Below, in pieces: positions 17,872 to 32,600 of a DNA stretch of 64,000 nucleotides. Origin of the DNA: Cladorhizidae sp. MBARI D1340-BT2 (Eukaryota > Porifera > Demospongiae > Poecilosclerida > Cladorhizidae); assembly GCA_028752905.1 (NCBI GenBank), contig JAQNBH010000252.1:806001-870000 (forward strand), given 5' to 3'. Positions within the stretch are counted from its first letter, which is position 1. Each line of letters starts with the position of its first letter. The position numbers and the translations under genes are program-made. The notes under the pieces were generated by a model. That model was not told the origin of the DNA. It made no database searches and saw only the letters and a list, made by a program, of their open reading frames with translations.

Positions 17872-20800
17872 TGCACACTTCACTGTAATGGACTTGCAAG
17901 ATAGGTATCTCTCAGTGTTCTCTATCTTGAGCTAAACATGTTAGCTTCATAGATTCTCCACACTTCACTGAATAGACTTGATATATAGCTCTAAAGGTAG
18001 GCCTCTCTCTGTTCTCTCTCTTGATACCAAACATCCGTATATTCTGCATACATAGAATCACAAGATAGGTTTCTCTATGTGTTCTCTATCTTGATGCTAA
18101 ACAGGTTAGCTTCATAGATTCTCCACACTTCACTGTATAAACTTGATATACAGCTATTAAGATAGGTCTCTCCCTGTGCTCTCTGTTGATATCAAACATC
18201 CATAATATTCTGCAAACTTCACTGTAATGGACTTGATATGATTCGAATGATAGGTTTCATTATGTGTTCTCTATCTTGATATTTGCCCTAATTTGGTCTA
18301 TATGTTTCTCATTTTCCCCCCCAAAATCTTGTTATTTTGCCGTAAAGCTCATAACTTTTCTACACTTTACCCAAAAAAGATCATTTTTATATCACCGGAT
18401 AGCCCTTCTAATTATCTGTCTTTTGTACGTGCCAAAATTTTGAGTACTCTAAGTATTAGCAAGTTATAGTGATTTGAAGTGGTAAGGTTTGCGATCTTTC
18501 CTGGCGTTTTCCAGTTGCCAAAGCGGTGGCCTGCCAGTGAAAAACCACTACATTTATTGATAATCTGTTGACATGTTGCAGATAAGGGCCTTCTCTATCA
18601 GTTGACAAAATCTGGGACTTTGGTCTTGTTAATTAGGGCAGTTATGAATTGTACTCTTACTTGATGCTAAACATGTTAGCTTCGTAGATTATCCACACTT
18701 CACTGAATAGACTTGATGTATAGCTATTAAGATAGGACTCTCTAAGTGCTCTCTCTTGATACCAAACATCCATATATTCTGCACACTTCACTGTAATGGA
18801 CTTGCAAGATAGGTATCTCTCAGTGTTCTCTATCTTGAGCTAAACATGTTAGCTTCATAGATTCTCCACACTTCACTGAATAGACTTGATATATAGCTCT
18901 AAAGGTAGGCCTCTCTCTGTTCTCTCTCTTGATACCAAACATCCGTATATTCTGCATACATAGAATCACAAGATAGGTTTCTCTATGTGTTCTCTATCTT
19001 GATGCTAAACAGGTTAGCTTCATAGATTCTCCACACTTCACTGTATAAACTTGATATACAGCTATTAAGATAGGTCTCTCCCTGTGCTCTCTGTTGATAT
19101 CAAACATCCATAATATTCTGCAAACTTCACTGTAATGGACTTGATATGATTCGAATGATAGGTTTCATTATGTGTTCTCTATCTTGATATTTGCCCTAAT
19201 TTGGTCTATATGTTTCTCATTTTCCCCCCCAAAATCTTGTTATTTTGCCGTAAAGCTCATAACTTTTCTACACTTTACCCAAAAAAGATCATTTTTATAT
19301 CACCGGATAGCCCTTCTAATTATCTGTCTTTTGTACGTGCCAAAATTTTGAGTACTCTAAGTATTAGCAAGTTATGGTGATTTGAAGTGGTAAGGTTTGC
19401 GATCTTTCCTGGCGTTTTCCAGTTGCCAAAGCGGTGGCCTGCCAGTGAAAAACCACTACATTTATTGATAATCTGTTGACATGTTGCAGATAAGGGCCTT
19501 CTCTATCAGTTGACAAAATCTGAGACTTTGGTCTTGTTAATTAGGGCAGTTATGAATTGTACTCTTACTTGATGCTAAACATGTTAGCTTCGTAGATTAT
19601 CCACACTTCACTGAATAGACTTGATGTATAGCTATTAAGATAGGACTCTCTAAGTGCTCTCTCTTGATACCAAACATCCATATATTCTGCACACTTCACT
19701 GTAATGGACTTGCAAGATAGGTATCTCTCAGTGTTCTCTATCTTGAGCTAAACATGTTAGCTTCATAGATTCTCCACACTTCACTGAATAGACTTGATAT
19801 ATAGCTCTAAAGGTAGGCCTCTCTCTGTTCTCTCTCTTGATACCAAACATCCGTATATTCTGCATACATAGAATCACAAGATAGGTTTCTCTATGTGTTC
19901 TCTATCTTGATGCTAAACAGGTTAGCTTCATAGATTCTCCACACTTCACTGTATAAACTTGATATACAGCTATTAAGATAGGTCTCTCCCTGTGCTCTCT
20001 GTTGATATCAAACATCCATAATATTCTGCAAACTTCACTGTAATGGACTTGATATGATTCGAATGATAGGTTTCATTATGTGTTCTCTATCTTGATATTT
20101 GCCCTAATTTGGTCTATATGTTTCTCATTTTCCCCCCAAAAATCTTGTTATTTTGCCGTAATGCTCATAACTTTTCTACACTTTACCCAAAAAAGATAAT
20201 TTTTATATCACCGGATAGCCCTTCTAATTATCTGTCTTTTGTACGTGCCAAAATTTTGAGTACTCTAAGTATTAGCAAGTTATGGTGATTTGAAGTGGTA
20301 AGGTTTGCGATCTTTCCTGGCGTTTTCCAGTTGCCAAAGCGGTGGCCTGCCAGTGAAAAACCACTACATTTATTGATAATCTGTTGACATGTTGCAGATA
20401 AGGGCCTTCTCTATCAGTTGACAAAATCTGGGACTTTGGTCTTGTTAATTAGGGCAGTTATGAATTGTACTCTTACTTGATGCTAAACATGTTAGCTTCG
20501 TAGATTATCCACACTTCACTGAATAGACTTGATGTATAGCTATTAAGATAGGACTCTCTAAGTGCTCTCTCTTGATACCAAACATCCATATATTCTGCAC
20601 ACTTCACTGTAATGGACTTGCAAGATAGGTATCTCTCAGTGTTCTCTATCTTGAGCTAAACATGTTAGCTTCATAGATTCTCCACACTTCACTGAATAGA
20701 CTTGATATATAGCTCTAAAGGTAGGCCTCTCTCTGTTCTCTCTCTTGATACCAAACATCCGTATATTCTGCATACATAGAATCACAAGATAGGTTTCTCT

Positions 20801-21503
20801 ATGTGTTCTCTATCTTGATGCTAAACAGGTTAGCTTCATAGATTCTCCACACTTCACTGTATAAACTTGATATACAGCTATTAAGATAGGTCTCTCCCTG
20901 TGCTCTCTGTTGATATCAAACATCCATAATATTCTGCAAACTTCACTGTAATGGACTTGATATGATTCGAATGATAGGTTTCATTATGTGTTCTCTATCT
21001 TGATATTTGCCCTAATTTGGTCTATATGTTTCTCATTTTCCCCCCAAAAATCTTGTTATTTTGCCGTAAAGCTCATAACTTTTCTACACTTTACCCCAAA
21101 AAGATCATTTTTATATCACCGGATAGCCCTTCTAATTATCTGTCTTTTGTACGTGCCAAAATTTTGAGTACTCTAAGTATTAGCAAGTTATGGTGATTTG
21201 AAGTGGTAAGGTTTGCGATCTTTCCTGGCGTTTTCCAGTTGCCAAAGCGGTGGCCTGCCAGTGAAAAACCACTACATTTATTGATAATCTGTTGACATGT
21301 TGCAGATAAGGGCCTTCTCTATCAGTTGACAAAATCTGGGACTTTGGTCTTGTTAATTAGGGCAGTTATGAATTGTACTCTTACTTGATGCTAAACATGT
21401 TAGCTTCGTAGATTATCCACACTTCACTGAATAGACTTGATGTATAGCTATTAAGATAGGACTCTCTAAGTGCTCTCTCTTGATACCAAACATCCATATA
21501 TTC
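17872..21503. repeat. Units 20-23 of the array
   Basis: Four 908-bp units (17872, 18780, 19688, 20596). Units 20 and 21 share C7A4 and CCCAAAAAAGATC. Unit 20 has TTATAGTG, unit 21 CTGAGACTTTGG, unit 22 GTAATGCTC. Unit 23 is standard. Confidence 0.9.
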
Positions 21504-22247
21504 TGCACACTTCACTGTAATGGACTTGCAAGATAGGTATCTCTCAGTGTTCTCTATCTTGATGCTAAACAGGTTAGCTTCATAGATTCTCCACACTTCA
21601 CTGTATAAACTTGATATATAGCTATTAAGATAGGTCTCTCCCTGTGCTCTCTGTTGATATCAAACATCCATAATATTCTGCAAACTTCACTGTAATGGAC
21701 TTGATATGATTCGAATGATAGGTTTCATTATGTGTTCTCTATCTTGATATTTGCCCTAATTTGGTCTATATGTTTCTCATTTTCCCCCCAAAAATCTTGT
21801 TATTTTGCCGTAAAGCTCATAACTTTTCTACACTTTACCCCAAAAAGATCATTTTTATATCACCGGATAGCCCTTCTAATTATCTGTCTTTTGTACGTGC
21901 CAAAATTTTGAGTACTCTAAGTATTAGCAAGTTATGGTGATTTGAAGTGGTAAGGTTTGCGATCTTTCCTGGCGTTTTCCAGTTGCCAAAGCGGTGGCCT
22001 GCCAGTGAAAAACCACTACATTTATTGATAATCTGTTGACATGTTGCAGATAAGGGCCTTCTCTATCAGTTGACAAAATCTGGGACTTTGGTCTTGTTAA
22101 TTAGGGCAGTTATGAATTGTACTCTTACTTGATGCTAAACATGTTAGCTTCGTAGATTATCCACACTTCACTGAATAGACTTGATGTATAGCTATTAAGA
22201 TAGGACTCTCTAAGTGCTCTCTCTTGATACCAAACATCCATATATTC
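21504..22247. repeat. Short unit 24 (744 bp)
   Basis: Same A1/A2 junction as units 16 and 18, but with the TTATGGTG core variant. Confidence 0.93.
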
Positions 22248-24970
22248 TGCACACTTCACTGTAATGGACTTGCAAGATAGGTATCTCTCAGTGTTCTCTA
22301 TCTTGAGCTAAACATGTTAGCTTCATAGATTCTCCACACTTCACTGAATAGACTTGATATATAGCTCTAAAGGTAGGCCTCTCTCTGTTCTCTCTCTTGA
22401 TACCAAACATCCGTATATTCTGCATACATAGAATCACAAGATAGGTTTCTCTATGTGTTCTCTATCTTGATGCTAAACAGGTTAGCTTCATAGATTCTCC
22501 ACACTTCACTGTATAAACTTGATATATAGCTATTAAGATAGGTCTCTCCCTGTGCTCTCTGTTGATATCAAACATCCATAATATTCTGCAAACTTCACTG
22601 TAATGGACTTGATATGATTCGAATGATAGGTTTCATTATGTGTTCTCTATCTTGATATTTGCCCTAATTTGGTCTATATGTTTCTCATTTTCCCCCCAAA
22701 AATCTTGTTATTTTGCCGTAAAGCTCATAACTTTTCTACACTTTACCCCAAAAAGATCATTTTTATATCACCGGATAGCCCTTCTAATTATCTGTCTTTT
22801 GTACGTGCCAAAATTTTGAGTACTCTAAGTATTAGCAAGTTATGGTGATTTGAAGTGGTAAGGTTTGCGATCTTTCCTGGCGTTTTCCAGTTGCCAAAGC
22901 GGTGGCCTGCCATTGAAAAACCACTACATTTATTGATAATCTGTTGACATGTTGCAGATAAGGGCCTTCTCTATCAGTTGACAAAATCTGGGACTTTGGT
23001 CTTGTTAATTAGGGCAGTTATGAATTGTACTCTTACTTGATGCTAAACATGTTAGCTTCGTAGATTATCCACACTTCACTGAATAGACTTGATGTATAGC
23101 TATTAAGATAGGACTCTCTAAGTGCTCTCTCTTGATACCAAACATCCATATATTCTGCACACTTCACTGTATGGACTTGCAAGATAGGTATCTCTCAGTG
23201 TTCTCTATCTTGAGCTAAACATGTTAGCTTCATAGATTCTCCACACTTCACTGAATAGACTTGATATATAGCTCTAAAGGTAGGCCTCTCTCTGTTCTCT
23301 CTCTTGATACCAAACATCCGTATATTCTGCATACATAGAATCACAAGATAGGTTTCTCTATGTGTTCTCTATCTTGATGCTAAACAGGTTAGCTTCATAG
23401 ATTCTCCACACTTCACTGTATAAACTTGATATACAGCTATTAAGATAGGTCTCTCCCTGTGCTCTCTGTTGATATCAAACATCCATAATATTCTGCACAC
23501 TTCACTGTAATGGACTTGATATGATTCGAATGATAGGTTTCATTATGTGTTCTCTATCTTGATATTTGCCCTAATTTGGTCTATATGTTTCTCATTTCCC
23601 CCCCAAAAATCTTGTTATTTTGCCGTAAAGCTCATAACTTTTCTACACTTCACCCAAAAAAGATAATTTTTATATCACCGGATAGCCCTTCTAATTATCT
23701 GTCTTTTGTACGTGCCAAAATTTTGAGTACTCTAAGTATTAGCAAGTTATGGTGATTTGAAGTGGTAAGGTTTGCGATCTTTCCTGGCGTTTTCCAGTTG
23801 CCAAAGCGGTGGCCTGCCAGTGAAAAACCACTACATTTATTGATAATCTGTTGACATGTTGCAGATAAGGGCCTTCTCTATCAGTTGACAAAATCTGGGA
23901 CTTTGGTCTTGTTAATTAGGGCAGTTATGAATTGTACTCTTACTTGATGCTAAACATGTTAGCTTCGTAGATTATCCACACTTCACTGAATAGACTTGAT
24001 GTATAGCTATTAAGATAGGACTCTCTAAGTGCTCTCTCTTGATACCAAACATCCATATATTCTGCACACTTCACTGTAATGGACTTGCAAGATAGGTATC
24101 TCTCAGTGTTCTCTATCTTGAGCTAAACATGTTAGCTTCATAGATTCTCCACACTTCACTGAATAGACTTGATATATAGCTCTAAAGGTAGGCCTCTCTC
24201 TGTTCTCTCTCTTGATACCAAACATCCGTATATTCTGCATACATAGAATCACAAGATAGGTTTCTCTATGTGTTCTCTATCTTGATGCTAAACAGGTTAG
24301 CTTCATAGATTCTCCACACTTCACTGTATAAACTTGATATACAGCTATTAAGATAGGTCTCTCCCTGTGCTCTCTGTTGATATCAAACATCCATAATATT
24401 CTGCAAACTTCACTGTAATGGACTTGATATGATTCGAATGATAGGTTTCATTATGTGTTCTCTATCTTGATATTTGCCCTAATTTGGTCTATATGTTTCT
24501 CATTTTCCCCCCAAAAATCTTGTTATTTTGCCGTAAAGCTCATAACTTTTCTACACTTTACCCCAAAAAGATCATTTTTATATCACCGGATAGCCCTTCT
24601 AATTATCTGTCTTTTGTACGTGCCAAAATTTTGAGTACTCTAAGTATTAGCAAGTTATGGTGATTTGAAGTGGTAAGGTTTGCGATCTTTCCTGGCGTTT
24701 TCCAGTTGCCAAAGCGGTGGCCTGCCAGTGAAAAACCACTACATTTATTGATAATCTGTTGACATGTTGCAGATAAGGGCCTTCTCTATCAGTTGACAAA
24801 ATCTGGGACTTTGGTCTTGTTAATTAGGGCAGTTATGAATTGTACTCTTACTTGATGCTAAACATGTTAGCTTCGTAGATTATCCACACTTCACTGAATA
24901 GACTTGATGTATAGCTATTAAGATAGGACTCTCTAAGTGCTCTCTCTTGATACCAAACATCCATATATTC

Positions 24971-25714
24971 TGCACACTTCACTGTAATGGACTTGCAAGA
25001 TAGGTATCTCTCAGTGTTCTCTATCTTGATGCTAAACAGGTTAGCTTCATAGATTCTCCACACTTCACTGTATAAACTTGATATATAGCTATTAAGATAG
25101 GTCTCTCCCTGTGCTCTCTGTTGATATCAAACATCCATAATATTCTGCAAACTTCACTGTAATGGACTTGATATGATTCGAATGATAGGTTTCATTATGT
25201 GTTCTCTATCTTGATATTTGCCCTAATTTGGTCTATATGTTTCTCATTTTCCCCCCAAAAATCTTGTTATTTTGCCGTAAAGCTCATAACTTTTCTACAC
25301 TTTACCCCAAAAAGATCATTTTTATATCACCGGATAGCCCTTCTAATTATCTGTCTTTTGTACGTGCCAAAATTTTGAGTACTCTAAGTATTAGCAAGTT
25401 ATGGTGATTTGAAGTGGTAAGGTTTGCGATCTTTCCTGGCGTTTTCCAGTTGCCAAAGCGGTGGCCTGCCATTGAAAAACCACTACATTTATTGATAATC
25501 TGTTGACATGTTGCAGATAAGGGCCTTCTCTATCAGTTGACAAAATCTGGGACTTTGGTCTTGTTAATTAGGGCAGTTATGAATTGTACTCTTACTTGAT
25601 GCTAAACATGTTAGCTTCGTAGATTATCCACACTTCACTGAATAGACTTGATGTATAGCTATTAAGATAGGACTCTCTAAGTGCTCTCTCTTGATACCAA
25701 ACATCCATATATTC
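24971..25714. repeat. Short unit 28 (744 bp)
   Basis: Same A1/A2 junction. Its core has GCCATTGAAAA, a variant shared only with the full-length unit at 22248, so it probably arose by recombination between a short unit and that unit type. Confidence 0.92.
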
Positions 25715-26621
25715 TGCACACTTCACTGTATGGACTTGCAAGATAGGTATCTCTCAGTGTTCTCTATCTTGAGCTAAACATGTTAGCTTCATAGATTCTC
25801 CACACTTCACTGAATAGACTTGATATATAGCTCTAAAGGTAGGCCTCTCTCTGTTCTCTCTCTTGATACCAAACATCCGTATATTCTGCATACATAGAAT
25901 CACAAGATAGGTTTCTCTATGTGTTCTCTATCTTGATGCTAAACAGGTTAGCTTCATAGATTCTCCACACTTCACTGTATAAACTTGATATACAGCTATT
26001 AAGATAGGTCTCTCCCTGTGCTCTCTGTTGATATCAAACATCCATAATATTCTGCACACTTCACTGTAATGGACTTGATATGATTCGAATGATAGGTTTC
26101 ATTATGTGTTCTCTATCTTGATATTTGCCCTAATTTGGTCTATATGTTTCTCATTTTCCCCCCAAAAATCTTGTTATTTTGCCGTAAAGCTCATAACTTT
26201 TCTACACTTCACCCAAAAAAGATAATTTTTATATCACCGGATAGCCCTTCTAATTATCTGTCTTTTGTACGTGCCAAAATTTTGAGTACTCTAAGTATTA
26301 GCAAGTTATGGTGATTTGAAGTGGTAAGGTTTGCGATCTTTCCTGGCGTTTTCCAGTTGCCAAAGCGGTGGCCTGCCAGTGAAAAACCACTACATTTATT
26401 GATAATCTGTTGACATGTTGCAGATAAGGGCCTTCTCTATCAGTTGACAAAATCTGGGACTTTGGTCTTGTTAATTAGGGCAGTTATGAATTGTACTCTT
26501 ACTTGATGCTAAACATGTTAGCTTCGTAGATTATCCACACTTCACTGAATAGACTTGATGTATAGCTATTAAGATAGGACTCTCTAAGTGCTCTCTCTTG
26601 ATACCAAACATCCATATATTC

Positions 26622-29600
26622 TGCACACTTCACTGTAATGGACTTGCAAGATAGGTATCTCTCAGTGTTCTCTATCTTGAGCTAAACATGTTAGCTTCAT
26701 AGATTCTCCACACTTCACTGAATAGAGTTGATATATAGCTCTAAAGGTAGGCCTCTCTCTGTTCTCTCTCTTGATACCAAACATCCGTATATTCTGCATA
26801 CATAGAATCACAAGATAGGTTTCTCTATGTGTTCTCTATCTTGATGCTAAATAGGTTAGCTTCATAGATTCTCCACACTTCACTGTATAAACTTGATATA
26901 TAGCTATTAAGATAGGTCTCTCCCTGTGCTCTCTGTTGATATCAAACATCCATAATATTCTGCAAACTTCACTGTAATGGACTTGATATGATTCGAATGA
27001 TAGGTTTCATTATGTGTTCTCTATCTTGATATTTGCCCTAATTTGGTCTATATGTTTCTCATTTTCCCCCCAAAAATCTTGTTATTTTGCCGTAAAGCTC
27101 ATAACTTTTCTACACTTTACCCCAAAAAGATCATTTTTATATCACCGGATAGCCCTTTAATTATCTGTCTTTTGTACGTGCCAAAATTTTGAGTACTCTA
27201 AGTATTAGCAAGTTATGGTGATTTGAAGTGGTAAGGTTTGCGATCTTTCCTGGCGTTTTCCAGTTGCCAAAGCGGTGGCCTGCCAGTGAAAAACCACTAC
27301 ATTTATTGATAATCTGTTGACATGTTGCAGATAAGGGCCTTCTCTATCAGTTGACAAAATCTGGGACTTTGGTCTTGTTAATTAGGGCAGTTATGAATTG
27401 TACTCTTACTTGATGCTAAACATGTTAGCTTCGTAGATTATCCACACTTCACTGAATAGACTTGATGTATAGCTATTAAGATAGGACTCTCTAAGTGCTC
27501 TCTCTTGATACCAAACATCCATATATTCTGCACACTTCACTGTAATGGACTTGCAAGATAGGTATCTCTCAGTGTTCTCTATCTTGAGCTAAACATGTTA
27601 GCTTCATAGATTCTCCACACTTCACTGAATAGACTTGATATATAGCTCTAAAGGTAGGCCTCTCTCTGTTCTCTCTCTTGATACCAAACATCCGTATATT
27701 CTGCATACATAGAATCACAAGATAGGTTTCTCTATGTGTTCTCTATCTTGATGCTAAACAGGTTAGCTTCATAGATTCTCCACACTTCACTGTATAAACT
27801 TGATATATAGCTATTAAGATAGGTCTCTCCCTGTGCTCTCTGTTGATATCAAACATCCATAATATTCTGCAAACTTCACTGTAATGGACTTGATATGATT
27901 CGAATGATAGGTTTCATTATGTGTTCTCTATCTTGATATTTGCCCTAATTTGGTCTATATGTTTCTCATTTTCCCCCCAAAAATCTTGTTATTTTGCCGT
28001 AAAGCTCATAACTTTTCTACACTTTACCCAAAAAAGATAATTTTTATATCACCGGATAGCCCTTCTAATTATCTGTCTTTTGTACGTGCCAAAATTTTGA
28101 GTACTCTAAGTATTAGCAAGTTATGGTGATTTGAAGTGGTAAGGTTTGCGATCTTTCCTGGCGTTTTCCAGTTGCCAAAGCGGTGGCCTGCCAGTGAAAA
28201 ACCACTACATTTATTGATAATCTGTTGACATGTTGCAGATAAGGGCCTTCTCTATCAGTTGACAAAATCTGGGACTTTGGTCTTGTTAATTAGGGCAGTT
28301 ATGAATTGTACTCTTACTTGATGCTAAACATGTTAGCTTCGTAGATTATCCACACTTCACTGAATAGACTTGATGTATAGCTATTAAGATAGGACTCTCT
28401 AAGTGCTCTCTCTTGATACCAAACATCCATATATTCTGCACACTTCACTGTAATGGACTTGCAAGATAGGTATCTCTCAGTGTTCTCTATCTTGAGCTAA
28501 ACATGTTAGCTTCATAGATTCTCCACACTTCACTGAATATACTTGATATATAGCTCTAAAGGTAGGCCTCTCTCTGTTCTCTCTCTTGATACCAAACATC
28601 CGTATATTCTGCATACATAGAATCACAAGATAGGTTTCTCTATGTGTTCTCTATCTTGATGCTAAACAGGTTAGCTTCATAGATTCTCCACACTTCACTG
28701 TATAAACTTGATATACAGCTATTAAGATAGGTCTCTCCCTGTGCTCTCTGTTGATATCAAACATCCATAATATTCTGCAAACTTCACTGTAATGGACTTG
28801 ATATGATTCGAATGATAGGTTTCATTATGTGTTCTCTATCTTGATATTTGCCCTAATTTGGTCTATATGTTTCTCATTTTCCCCCCAAAAATCTTGTTAT
28901 TTTGCCGTAAAGCTCATAACTTTTCTACACTTTACCCCCAAAAGATAATTTTTATATCACCGGATAGCCCTTCTAATTATCTGTCTTTTGTACGTGCCAA
29001 AATTTTGAGTACTCTAAGTATTAGCAAGTTATGGTGATTTGAAGTGGTAAGGTTTGCGATCTTTCCTGGCGTTTTCCAGTTGCCAAAGCGGTGGCCTGCC
29101 AGTGAAAAACCACTACATTTATTGATAATCTGTTGACATGTTGCAGATAAGGGCCTTCTCTATCAGTTGACAAAATCTGGGACTTTGGTCTTGTTAATTA
29201 GGGCAGTTATGAATTGTACTCTTACTTGATGCTAAACATGTTAGCTTCGTAGATTATCCACACTTCACTGAATAGACTTGATGTATAGCTATTAAGATAG
29301 GACTCTCTAAGTGCTCTCTCTTGATACCAAACATCCATATATTCTGCACACTTCACTGTAATGGACTTGCAAGATAGGTATCTCTCAGTGTTCTCTATCT
29401 TGAGCTAAACATGTTAGCTTCATAGATTCTCCACACTTCACTGAATAGACTTGATATATAGCTCTAAAGGTAGGCCTCTCTCTGTTCTCTCTCTTGATAC
29501 CAAACATCCGTATATTCTGCATATATAGAATCACAAGATAGGTTTCTCTATGTGTTCTCTATCTTGATGCTAAACAGGTTAGCTTCATAGATTCTCCACA

Positions 29601-32600
29601 CTTCACTGTATAAACTTGATATATAGCTATTAAGATAGGTCTCTCCCTGTGCTCTCTGTTGATATCAAACATCCATAATATTCTGCAAACTTCACTGTAA
29701 TGGACTTGATATGATTCGAATGATAGGTTTCATTATGTGTTCTCTATCTTGATATTTGCCCTAATTTGGTCTATATGTTTCTCATTTTCCCCCCAAAAAT
29801 CTTGTTATTTTGCCGTAAAGCTCATAACTTTTCTACACTTTACCCCAAAAAGATCATTTTTATATCACCGGATAGCCCTTCTAATTATCTGTCTTTTGTA
29901 CGTGCCAAAATTTTGAGTACTCTAAGTATTAGCAAGTTATGGTGATTTGAAGTGGTAAGGTTTGCGATCTTTCCTGGCGTTTTCCAGTTGCCAAAGCGGT
30001 GGCCTGCCAGTGAAAAACCACTACATTTATTGATAATCTGTTGACATGTTGCAGATAAGGGCCTTCTCTATCAGTTGACAAAATCTGGGACTTTGGTCTT
30101 GTTAATTAGGGCAGTTATGAATTGTACTCTTACTTGATGCTAAACATGTTAGCTTCGTAGATTATCCACACTTCACTGAATAGACTTGATGTATAGCTAT
30201 TAAGATAGGACTCTCTAAGTGCTCTCTCTTGATACCAAACATCCATATATTCTGCACACTTCACTGTAATGGACTTGCAAGATAGGTATCTCTCAGTGTT
30301 CTCTATCTTGAGCTAAACATGTTAGCTTCATAGATTCTCCACACTTCACTGAATAGACTTGATATATAGCTCTAAAGGTAGGCCTCTCTCTGTTCTCTCT
30401 CTTGATACCAAACATCCGTATATTCTGCATACATAGAATCACAAGATAGGTTTCTCTATGTGTTCTCTATCTTGATGCTAAACAGGTTAGCTTCATAGAT
30501 TCTCCACACTTCACTGTATAAACTTGATATATAGCTATTAAGATAGGTCTCTCCCTGTGCTCTCTGTTGATATCAAACATCCATAATATTCTGCAAACTT
30601 CACTGTAATGGACTTGATATGATTCGAATGATAGGTTTCATTATGTGTTCTCTATCTTGATATTTGCCCTAATTTGGTCTATATGTTTCTCATTTTCCCC
30701 CCAAAAATCTTGTTATTTTGCCGTAAAGCTCATAACTTTTCTACACTTTACCCAAAAAAGATAATTTTTATATCACCGGATAGCCCTTCTAATTATCTGT
30801 CTTTTGTACGTGCCAAAATTTTGAGTACTCTAAGTATTAGCAAGTTATGGTGATTTGAAGTGGTAAGGTTTGCGATCTTTCCTGGCGTTTTACAGTTGCC
30901 AAAGCGGTGGCCTGCCAGTGAAAAACCACTACATTTATTGATAATCTGTTGACATGTTGCAGATAAGGGCCTTCTCTATCAGTTGACAAAATCTGGGACT
31001 TTGGTCTTGTTAATTAGAGCAGTTATGAATTGTACTCTTACTTGATGCTAAACATGTTAGCTTCGTAGATTATCCACACTTCACTGAATAGACTTGATGT
31101 ATAGCTATTAAGATAGGACTCTCTAAGTGCTCTCTCTTGATACCAAACATCCATATATTCTGCACACTTCACTGTAATGGACTTGCAAGATAGGTATCTC
31201 TCAGTGTTCTCTATCTTGAGCTAAACATGTTAGCTTCATAGATTCTCCACACTTCACTGAATATACTTGATATATAGCTCTAAAGGTAGGCCTCTCTCTG
31301 TTCTCTCTCTTGATACCAAACATCCGTATATTCTGCATACATAGAATCACAAGATAGGTTTCTCTATGTGTTCTCTATCTTGATGCTAAACAGGTTAGCT
31401 TCATAGATTCTCCACACTTCACTGTATAAACTTGATATACAGCTATTAAGATAGGTCTCTCCCTGTGCTCTCTGTTGATATCAAACATCCATAATATTCT
31501 GCAAACTTCACTGTAATGGACTTGATATGATTCGAATGATAGGTTTCATTATGTGTTCTCTATCTTGATATTTGCCCTAATTTGGTCTATATGTTTCTCA
31601 TTTCCCCCCCAAAAATCTTGTTATTTTGCCGTAAAGCTCATAACTTTTCTACACTTTACCCAAAAAAGATAATTTTTATATCACCGGATAGCCCTTCTAA
31701 TTATCTGTCTTTTGTACGTGCCAAAATTTTGAGTACTCTAAGTATTAGTAAGTTATGGTGATTTGAAGTGGTAAGGTTTGCGATCTTTCCTGGCGTTTTC
31801 CAGTTGCCAAAGCGGTGGCCTGCCAGTGAAAAACCACTACATTTATTGATAATCTGTTGACATGTTGCAGATAAGGGCCTTCTCTATCAGTTGACAAAAT
31901 CTGGGACTTTGGTCTTGTTAATTAGGGCAGTTATGAATTGTACTCTTACTTGATGCTAAACATGTTAGCTTCGTAGATTATCCACACTTCACTGAATAGA
32001 CTTGATGTATAGCTATTAAGATAGGACTCTCTAAGTGCTCTCTCTTGATACCAAACATCCATATATTCTGCACACTTCACTGTAATGGACTTGCAAGATA
32101 GGTATCTCTCAGTGTTCTCTATCTTGAGCTAAACATGTTAGCTTCATAGATTCTCCACACTTCACTGAATAGACTTGATATATAGCTCTAAAGGTAGGCC
32201 TCTCTCTGTTCTCTCTCTTGATACCAAACATCCGTATATTCTGCATACATAGAATCACAAGATAGGTTTCTCTATGTGTTCTCTATCTTGATGCTAAACA
32301 GGTTAGCTTCATAGATTCTCCACACTTCACTGTATAAACTTGATATATAGCTATTAAGATAGGTCTCTCCCTGTGCTCTCTGTTGATATCAAACATCCAT
32401 AATATTCTGCAAACTTCACTGTAATGGACTTGATATGATTCGAATGATAGGTTTCATTATGTGTTCTCTATCTTGATATTTGCCCTAATTTGGTCTATAT
32501 GTTTCTCATTTTCCCCCAAAAAATCTTGTTATTTTGCCGTAAAGCTCATAACTTTTCTACACTTTACCCCAAAAAGATCATTTTTATATCACCGGATAGC

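Larger units (their letters stand above)
21504..26621. repeat. Units 24-29, mosaic of short and GTATGG units
   Basis: Order: 24 short, 25 (22248, GCCATTG), 26 (23156, GTATGG and CTTCACCCAAAAAAG), 27 (24063, standard), 28 short with GCCATTG, 29 (25715, GTATGG and CTTCACCCAAAAAAG). Markers of units 24 and 25 are combined in unit 28, and unit 29 copies unit 26. Confidence 0.88.
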
